DNA of 20,213 nucleotides from a virus. The notes beneath the pieces were generated by a model that saw only the letters and a list, made by a program, of their open reading frames with translations, had not been told where the DNA came from and ran no database searches. The stretch is taken from positions 1 through 20,213 of the IMG/VR virus record IMGVR_UViG_3300035701_000368; one strand, written 5' to 3'. This document shows positions 7,089-15,700 of this stretch, piece by piece. How positions within the stretch are numbered: the first letter of the stretch is position 1; each line of letters begins with the position of its first letter. Position numbers and translations under genes: made by a program.

Positions 7089-7550
7089 TTATGCACCTAT
7101 CCTAGAGACCATAAAATAATTTGCTGTTGCTGATCCGCTGGCTGTTACTGCTGATTGAGATGATATAGCAATAGTGTCTCCTGCATTAAAAATCCACTCC
7201 ACAGTTCCTCCAGATATCTGACTACTAGACCCAGCTCCAGAAGCAGGAAAATCTACAACCCTAACTCCATTTTTTAAAACAGTAAAGATAGCATTAGTAG
7301 CTACTCCAATAGCTGCTGAGATTAAATATGTTCCATCAGTCGGGCAAGTAAAATTTCCAGTTATAGTGCTATAAGCACTGTTTGTATCTTTTATTACATT
7401 TGTAAATTTATAAGTTGTTGATGGAGTAGATGCTGTATTTGAGGCTGTATTAGCAATCATAATTATAGGAGATTCTAAAGCAGCAATTCTGGCAATAAGA
7501 GAGTCTATAGATTCATTAGTTAAATTTTGTTGTCGTCTTGATTTTGCCAT
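7089..7550 (-). CDS. Small C1q-like virion protein, 153 aa
   Basis: The protein has three parts: a QNL peptide (MAKSRRQQNLTNE), a short heptad-like helix (SIDSLIARIAALES) and one beta domain. The beta domain shows the C1q/TNF-like order: YKFTNVIKDTNSAY, then FTCPTDGTYLISAAIGV, FTVLKNGVRVVD, VEWIFNAGDTIAISSQS and a final YFMVSRIGA. The FxCPxxGxYxIS strand, the LKNG strand and the LxAGDxIxI strand are its hallmarks. Such domains form trimers, and the helix before it would be a trimerising coiled coil, so this looks like a stand-alone trimeric knob that binds the virion by its N-terminus. It lies one base from the upstream stop (TAATATG) with AGGAT as SD. Confidence 0.8.
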   Translation of the reverse strand: MAKSRRQQNLTNESIDSLIARIAALESPIIMIANTASNTASTPSTTYKFTNVIKDTNSAYSTITGNFTCPTDGTYLISAAIGVATNAIFTVLKNGVRVVDFPASGAGSSSQISGGTVEWIFNAGDTIAISSQSAVTASGSATANYFMVSRIGA

Positions 7551-7551
7551 A

Positions 7552-8913
7552 TTATAATCCTAATGCCTGTCTGACTGTTTGAGTAGCAGCCCAGCCTACT
7601 ATTGGAACTTTAAAGGTTCCAGTATAGTGTACGTTTGCATTAAGTAATGCATACCAACCATTACTTACTGCACCAGAGTTATTGGCATCAAACCCCCATA
7701 AACGAAGATGTGTGGAATCGTAAACACTTACCGCCATTGCGCCGTTACTACCAGCAGCACCTACATCACCACTACCAACACTATTATCGTTGTCGAAAGA
7801 GCTTACACCTTCTTGAACAGCATAGGGTTTAATTTTTGTAACATCAATAGTTTCTGGAACTAAAATTAGTAAATCACCAGCGGTGTGAGTTCCTGCAGCG
7901 CCATGTCGGTACGCAATTCTACCTTCTAAATCAGGGCCGTTACGTCTTACCCACAATTCATCAGTTACTACTGTACCCTTAGTTACAGAGCCGCTAGTTG
8001 TGGTAAATGTTATAGGTCCTACGTTCGTCCAATTAGTCTGAATTGGGATTTCTAAATCTAAAATTCTCTCAAGGAGTAATACTCTATCACCAAAACTTTT
8101 CAAATCAACATTATTTGGAGTTCCTTGAAAATTAGTTTCAGGAACATCAGCTAAAGCAGCAACAGTTGGTACAATCGCATCAACTTGACCTTGCAAAGCT
8201 TCCATAACGGCCATTTGAGAGCCATTTGGTCTTTCAACCAATGCTCCAACAGGAATGGCCATAACTGCTCGATCGTTAATCAAGTCAGGAGCATTAAATC
8301 TAATAAGAGTACCTAGTCCAGCACCTGCGTGAACTTCGTAATAGTCACCTGTTACTCCTGGGCCTGGAGCATTATTGCCTGTATTTCTGTTCATTAATTG
8401 GCCATCAAGGTAAATAGCAAATACACCAAGCTGAGCAAGGGCTGAAAACTTACCTACTTCAAAAGGTATACCTATATTAAAGTCTGATTGAGTAGCAGCT
8501 AAAGTTCCAGAAACTGGTTGACTAGAAGCATCTACTAGATTAACTGAAGTCCGAGCATTATGGTCAATAATGATTTCAAATACTTCACCTTCTTCGGCAT
8601 CAAATAGAAGCTTAATCGTAGATGCGCCGTTAGCTATCCACGCTAAATTCTTCATGAGTAATCCACGAAGAGAAGAGGACAAGCGAACATTATCTTGATA
8701 AAGCTGAATGTTAGTAGAAGTCAACTCAGAAGGGTTCGGAGCAGAATAGTTAACCGCTGTACTAGGAGTAGTGAGTGAGCCTAATTGAATAAGAGTATCA
8801 CCTTCAGAAGCTTCGTGAAGAGCACGAGTTACTTTAAAACCAGTGTTAGTCAGAAGCGACTCAGCTACTGGAAGCTTTCTTATTGATTTTGTACCTTTGC
8901 CTGTTACGCTCAT
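7552..8913 (-). CDS. Tail fibre protein, 453 aa
   Basis: Virion protein with a different N-terminus (MSVTGKGTKSIRKLPVAESL) from the QNL group. Residues 1-210 form a beta-rich domain containing IYLDGQLMNRNTGNN and a DYYEVHAGAGL strand, resembling fibre-shaft domains. Around 235-290 is a helical stretch (MAVMEALQGQVDAIVPTVAA, FGDRVLLLERILDLEIP) that may trimerise. Residues 310-450 form a C-terminal domain starting DELWVRRNGPDLEGRIAYR and containing PETIDVTKIKP and SVYDSTHLRLWG, shared with the 281-aa protein encoded just upstream. The start has GAGGATA about 7 bases away and follows the previous stop by one base (TAATATG). Probably a fibre or tip adhesin. Confidence 0.8.
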   Translation of the reverse strand: MSVTGKGTKSIRKLPVAESLLTNTGFKVTRALHEASEGDTLIQLGSLTTPSTAVNYSAPNPSELTSTNIQLYQDNVRLSSSLRGLLMKNLAWIANGASTIKLLFDAEEGEVFEIIIDHNARTSVNLVDASSQPVSGTLAATQSDFNIGIPFEVGKFSALAQLGVFAIYLDGQLMNRNTGNNAPGPGVTGDYYEVHAGAGLGTLIRFNAPDLINDRAVMAIPVGALVERPNGSQMAVMEALQGQVDAIVPTVAALADVPETNFQGTPNNVDLKSFGDRVLLLERILDLEIPIQTNWTNVGPITFTTTSGSVTKGTVVTDELWVRRNGPDLEGRIAYRHGAAGTHTAGDLLILVPETIDVTKIKPYAVQEGVSSFDNDNSVGSGDVGAAGSNGAMAVSVYDSTHLRLWGFDANNSGAVSNGWYALLNANVHYTGTFKVPIVGWAATQTVRQALGL

Positions 8914-8914
8914 A

Positions 8915-9760
8915 TTATCTATCCTCTATCGGAGTATTAGATGACCCTAAAATCGGTACTAATGCATCAACACCATATCCCATTTGTGCAGCACCTGTAA
9001 TGGCTCCAAAACCTGCACTAATTGTACCTAAGCTTGCATTATTAACAACTGTATCAGAACCAGACAATAATACATTAGCTGAATCATAAACAGTTACTCC
9101 ACCTGTAAATGCTGCACCAGTTGTTGATGCATTATAACTTCCAACATTATTGCTTCTAGGATTAGCTGCATTTGCTCCAATAACAGTAGTATCAGGGACT
9201 AATTTTGTTACATCAATACTAATATTTGCTGGCATTGGGAATAAATACATACCAGTTCCAGCAGTAGCAGTTCCTGTAACGCTTTTAACCCACGCCCATC
9301 TAATACGAGCAGAATTACCTTCTATTTTATACCAAAGCTGATTAACATCGATTGTTGCAGTTCCATAGGTTGGAGCAGTAGTTGTTGCTCCAATCTGGAA
9401 AGTTCCTGAAAGTATCCAATCACTACTTGACCCTTTAATATTTGAAAAACCTCCAAAAACTAAAGAACCATTTGCTCTTAAACTTCCAACCAATTTCCAT
9501 CTTGAATATCCAACTGGACCAACTGAGTTTTCATTTAAACTGATAACTAAAGAAACTACTCCAGCAGTTTGAACAGCAAAAACCTGATAACGAGTGTTAG
9601 CAGATATAGTTGGAAGAGCTACTGAGAGTTGATTAGTTACTTTAAACTGCTGTCCACCAATGGTTAGATAAGCTGGACTAGAAACAGAAGCAGCCATTAT
9701 GATATTGCCAGCAGAGTGAGAGAGTGCGCCTATTTTGTCGTCGCGTAGTTTTTGGCCCAT
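8915..9760 (-). CDS. Tail fibre protein, 281 aa
   Basis: Short fibre-like protein. The N-terminal 110 residues (MGQKLRDDKIGALSHSAGNI, then AYLTIGGQQFKVTNQLSVAL, TRYQVFAVQTAGVVSLVISL and PVGYSRWKLVGSLRAN) match the pattern of phage fibre domains that carry per-site measurements of the GYSRWKLVGS kind. The C-terminal 150 residues hold a NQLWYKIEGNSARIRWAW start, a TATAGTGMYLFPMP loop, ISIDVTKLVP and VTVYDSANVLLSG. This is the same fold pattern as the end of the 453-aa protein. Its start overlaps the stop of the giant fibre gene (TAATG), with GAGGAG 8 bases upstream. Role inferred: a short side fibre or tip subunit working with the giant fibre. Confidence 0.8.
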   Translation of the reverse strand: MGQKLRDDKIGALSHSAGNIIMAASVSSPAYLTIGGQQFKVTNQLSVALPTISANTRYQVFAVQTAGVVSLVISLNENSVGPVGYSRWKLVGSLRANGSLVFGGFSNIKGSSSDWILSGTFQIGATTTAPTYGTATIDVNQLWYKIEGNSARIRWAWVKSVTGTATAGTGMYLFPMPANISIDVTKLVPDTTVIGANAANPRSNNVGSYNASTTGAAFTGGVTVYDSANVLLSGSDTVVNNASLGTISAGFGAITGAAQMGYGVDALVPILGSSNTPIEDR

Positions 9761-12700
9761 TATTCTAACTCCTCTACCGATAAAATTCTAGCTAATTGAA
9801 AGGCAGTCATCGTTGCTGAACCAGTTTTCCAATATACATCTATTTTATGAACTCCAGCCGCGACTTGAACAATTAGAAAATTAGATTGAGCCATAGCTTG
9901 TCCTACCGCCGCTTCTGAGCTAAGAATCTCTACTCCAGATGCTATTCCATTTATATAAAAAGTAGTTATTACAGATACTGAGGTGGTACTTTGTAATACG
10001 GATGCAGTATAAAACAATTTTAATCTAGTTTTAGACTTTACAGAAATAGTTACACTCATGTCGGGCATAGGGACATATCCTGTGCTGGTAGAAGTAGGAC
10101 CGGAACTAACTGCAACTGCTTGTGCAGTGTTTTTATCTTCAAAAACATCCTTCTTACTAAACTTTCTAAGATCAGCTATACCTTGAGAACCAATAGGTAA
10201 AGTATTCTGCAATACAAATGGTCCATTGTCTTTAGGAGAATGGATAGGAACTATATCATCAATAGCATTTAAATTGAATATTCCAGTTCCAGAGACGTAC
10301 GCAAACTTAATAGTGTGCCATCCAAGAGGAAGTCCAGAAATAACTAAACCGTTACTTGCTAAAGAGGTTACGCTAAATACTACAGTTCCAGTGGTTCCAG
10401 TAAATGACGTAATATTGGCACCATAGAAAGCAGTAGTCGCTCCAGCAGCAGTTAAGTTAGTAGTTCCTGCTGGATTTGCGTTATCTGTTAAAGTAAATTG
10501 CCACGTAACCGCCACACCATTTGTACTGCATCTTAAATCTATTCCAGTTCCATAAAACGTATGTTGTACGTTATTAGCTGCTGCTGTAGCCGTAAGTTGA
10601 ATACCCATTTCTGTAATATTTAGAGGAGCAGACCAAGCACCAACATAAACATTTTCTCTAGCTGGATGTTTTCTTAATGTTCCAGTAGAGACAGTTAAAT
10701 TGTCTCTTACAGTATTAGCTACAAAAGTAGCCATTATATTATATGCGCCAATCTCTACTGCATTAGTTGGAAGAGTAGGAGTTTTTGGTTGATAGATTAT
10801 AAACTTACCAACAAATAATCCACCTGCTCCACCAGCAGCACAAGCTACTTTTACTGCATGATTGCCGTATGGAAGGCCAGATACGATTTTAATTGTGTTT
10901 CCTGTGCCTGAACCTTGAATGACAGTAGCTGTTGTTATTGCTGTGCCATCTACTGTGACTGTATATGTAGCCACTCCTGAAATACCACGAACATTGGTTA
11001 GATCTAAGCCTGTGCCTACAAAACTTAATGTAAAGAAGTCTCCTGCGCCTGTAGCTAAACCTAATCCTTCTCCATAGGCAGCTTGAGTATTCAAAATATG
11101 ATTTTGACAAATTAAAGTAGTTGTTCCATCATCTAAAGTAAAAGCTCTAGATCCACCAATAGATGCTAATGTGCTAAAATCATCAAGTGCTGTTCTTCCA
11201 GCTCCGAACTCTCTAGGATATATAATTCTAGCAATTTCTTCATTAGCGTGATTTGCTGAAGTCATATTAAGTTGAGTAGTATCTGTTGGAGTAACTGCTT
11301 TAGCTACTGAGCCGTCAGACTTTTGATAAATCAACACTCGTCCACCGCGAGTACCAAGAGTACCAGTTTCAAAGCTTGAATTATAAGAAGTAGTTTCTAA
11401 AATAGTATGTGTGCGGCGCTTACCTTTGTAAAGTTGAGCACCTGGAGGTAACTGAATAAGGCCTGAAGCTTGTTCGTTAAGGATTTCAAAGCCGTAAACA
11501 GTTAACGCAATAGCATTAGCATTACGTATTTTTACTGTATGTAAACCTAAAGTTTGATTAGAAACAACAGGAAGAACTACATTCATTGAATAATTTCTAT
11601 TATTAAGAACAGCAGAACCATTTATAGCAAAGTTGGCTCCTTCAGAGCCACCATCAACCGTAGCTCTATTATCTCTAGCTGTTGCGTCATTTTGAGATAA
11701 TAAATTAAGTCCTGTTCCATAAAAAGTAATTTCTACATAATCATTCACTGATTGAGTAAATACGTTAGGACCTACTGTTCCGGCCCCTTGACCCCAAGTT
11801 CCTACAAACCTAATTTGATTAAACTTATCATTTACTGCACTCCAAACAGGTTCACCATTTGCTCCAACTTCGTCTTGAAGCTGGAAGAGTTGCTGAGTCA
11901 TCATTCGATCAACAGCAAATCTAGGCTTCAAATCTTGACTTAAGTCAGGTATCATAGCTCGATTTTGAATTGTAGTAAATGGTACAACCTTTGGCAAAAT
12001 CATAGAGTCAGAAATGCTAGCTAACTCATCACCAATATCAATCAAGTTAGATTGAATTTCAGAAATAGCTGCTGCATTAGAGTCAGAATTATCAATGACA
12101 GAGCCTTTAGTCTGTCTAAAGATAAGAACTATGTCTTCACCTGGGAAATCAAAAGTATCTGGAGCAAACTTAACTGTTTGACCTTCAATGCGAGCTACGC
12201 CTTCTTCAATAGCGTATGTTTGACCGCGATAAGGGTCAAGAATCTCAAGAAGCTCAGGGTCTGGAGTAAACGTCAATAAGAAGTCAGTAGTGTTTGAGTC
12301 GCCTGTGAAGTAGAACTTTTGAAAACGTTTTTCACCATTAGCTGAAGTTACACCATTATTAAGTCCATAATATACGCCGTAACCTTCTGCAAAAGAAGTG
12401 CCTACGCTAGAGATTACTTTAACTCGTAAATCAAGAGCGCGACCATATACTATATTTGCTTTAGTAGATACTGTGTTGCCACTTGTAGTCCATAAAGAGC
12501 CATCAAAAGTAGCTCCTGTAGTAGTGGCTGCACTGCTTCTCCAAGTAAGGTCTAGAGTACCAGCTTTATAAGCTGCGTCAGTAACTAAAACTATATGATA
12601 AGTTCCAGCTACTAAAGTTATATCTGGAATATTAAAAGTAACGGTAATATTACCAGTACCGCCTAAAGAGGCTGTAGAAATAATTTTAGCATCTGACTCA

Positions 12701-15700
12701 GAAAGAATATCTGCTACCGCTGTACTTGGAACTCCAGCATTATTTTTAACTAAACGAAGGGTTACATAACCAACCCCTGCTCCACCATAATTCATATTGA
12801 GATCTAAAGTTTTAACTACAGAAGTTTTAGTAAGAACTAAAGGTGAACTTAGTTGTTGGCGCGTGGTAGCTGTTAAAGATTGTCCTGCTCCAGGAGTGCC
12901 AGCTGTTTGTAAGGCTTGATTGCTTGGTTCTTCAGAGAATACATGATATCCTCTATAAGCATTTAAACCAGCTTGACTCATAGTAACTGTTTGATAGTTT
13001 AAACCACCATCACGAGATACTTGATAAATAGCAGCTGGGTCAACAAAACCAGCTAAATATGTAAAATATAATTCTGTTTCTGTTAAATCTACGCCTTCAT
13101 CTAAAAAGGATTGATCTAAATTTTCTATTGAAATTAAAGTTTGTGCTGCTGCTGTCCATGAAAAAGCGCGTTTAGCTGGACTATAAGCACCAGTAGAAGC
13201 TGCGTTATAGGTGTCTGGAACTAACAACACTTTTGTAGCTTTATCTCTACGGAAAATATTTTGTTCCATTAATTCAAAAGAATTTACTGCAAAACGGTCT
13301 CTTAAAAGAGTGTCTAATAAACTAGCATCTCCAGTACCACTTCCAGAACCTGAACCTACACCAAGTCTGCGAGTTTGAACTATAGTAATTACTCCAGCAA
13401 TGTTTTGTACTTGAATTGCTCCAAGCTTAATGTCACCTGTAATAACTGGGATTGGAGCACTTGCTTGAACAGCGTTAGCTGAATCAGCAAAATCAATCTG
13501 TACTTGAGCTTCTTGTCGATTATCAACTAAAACGTTGCTTGGTATAAGAGATACGCCATACCAATAGTATTGACCTACTGGAATAGTGAAAGGAGTAAAA
13601 TTTACTCCTAAAGCTGTAGCGTCATCTTCTTTAAGAACTGCGCCTGAAGTGAAGTTTATTACTGCGCCTGTGAAAGATAAAATAAATTCGCCAACAACTT
13701 GGCTAAGAATATCTTGATCTAATTGAGTAAAGTCTGCACCTAAAATGCGCGCTTTATTTACTGCAGTTTCATGTTTGTGAAGTTTAAGTTGAGTAAGTCT
13801 TCGATTGATATCTGCTAAAGCCCCATCAAGTTCTAAAAATTCACCATCTTTTAATAAGATTGTGCCATTGCCTACAAGTACATCATTACCCAATCTACGG
13901 GCAATAATAACTGTATTTAGAGTGGACACTAATGTACTAATCGTGCCGATACTTACAGTTAAATTAGTTAAAGCTCCTGCTGATCTATTAACTTCAACAT
14001 AGGCTATATCACCATCACTTGCAAGTACAACAGAACCCGTTGGAATTGTATTCCTGGCTTCTGTGATACTAGGTATTTGAACATTTGCTGTAGCAGTCCA
14101 AGATAAGGTATTCGTTAAAAGATCCCAACCCCAAACACCGCCACGAACAAGTTTTAAATTTTCATTTTGTTGAATAACTAAACTTAATAAACCAGTAGTA
14201 GGTGTAATGCCACTGGCAGCATAAAAACCATCCCATAACCATACATCAGATGATGCAAGACGTACTGCCAAGACTAATGTATTTTCACTTAATGGTACGT
14301 CATCGATATTTGCAACAGATACTGCTGCTAAATTAGCTATTGAAAATGATGCATTGCGATCTACTGTTATATAAGCAGCTTGATTAACTAATAAAGATAA
14401 TGTTCCGGTTAAACCAACTGAACCATTATTAGCAGAACTAGGTAGAGCAATATCTAACAGAGGGACACCGCTTGGTGGAGTAGCAGTAAATGTAATATCT
14501 CTACTAGCTCCATTTAAAGTATTTACAACTGCATTATATCCAGATGGCATTAATTTAATAGTTTTATCTTGTGCTTTATCTGCCATCATAGCAGTAAGTT
14601 TAGCTGCCCTAACTGTTAAGTTATCAGCTGTGAGTGCGTTGTAATTCTGCATCCCATCAAGGGTATTATAATTAGGTGGAATTACATATGTTGGCGTAGT
14701 ATCTGAAAGAGATTCCATACCCACATATATTCTAATGTTTTCTGCAGGGGTTCCGCCAATTGAAGCACTTCCGCCTTGAACTACCTGAACAACAGAACCT
14801 TCAGTGCGAAGGATTACTTTAGCAAGTGTAGCTGTACCTGCTGTTTCCGTAGCATTTGCCGCACTTACAGGTATTGTGAATGTTGTAGCGTCTCTTACGC
14901 TAATTAAATAACTAGCATTATAATTTGTAGTGCCTGCAATTATGATTTTTTCATTAGATGCAAAACCGTGATTTGCAGATTCAAGTTGTAAACCATATGC
15001 TGTAGATCTTGTTGTTGAAGTAACAGTGGCGTATCTACCAATTCTTGCTGCTTCATCGGCGAAAGGACCACCAGGAATATTTATATAAAATATTGTAGTA
15101 CTTTCTACTTCAACTGTATATGTACCATCAAAATTAGTAGATCCTGAAATTGTTACTCTATCACCATCTACTAAACCATGAACTGCGCCAGAAGTACACT
15201 TAGCTGTTGCACCATCGTGCTCACTGATAGCTAATGTGAGAGTTGTTGTTGTGATATTAGATACGCTCTCTATCGTATCACTTCTCATTGCCATCCAGTG
15301 GAAGTTTCCACCGGCAGCTTGAATTGCTAACTGATCTCTATCGGATACAACAACATCGGCAGCAGCATAAACACCTTTATCATAGCGACCTTTTTCAGTA
15401 GTCGTAGTTCCTAGGTAGTTTCCGCTTAATCTAATAGATTTAGCATTTGCAGCAGTTGTAGTTACGCCACCAAGATTAATAGTGTCATAGAACTCTTCAA
15501 CTCGTAGATATTTATCATTACTGTCGTTAATCTTCTTGACATAATCGCCTTTTGCCAAATTGACAAAAAGTCCAACTGCTCCACCAACTGTATTTACATA
15601 TGGTTGAGCATTGGTCCAATCTACAACATCATCTGTAGCATTTAAAATGCCATCACGAATCATTGGTATATACATTACTTGCTCATCAAGTAGTGTTTTA

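Noticed and set aside
7087-7096. GTG at 7096 as the start of the GIY-YIG gene
   Set aside because: The only SD-like bases overlap or touch that GTG, while the ATG at 7087 has AGGTG at proper spacing and gives the start that matches the fibre genes.
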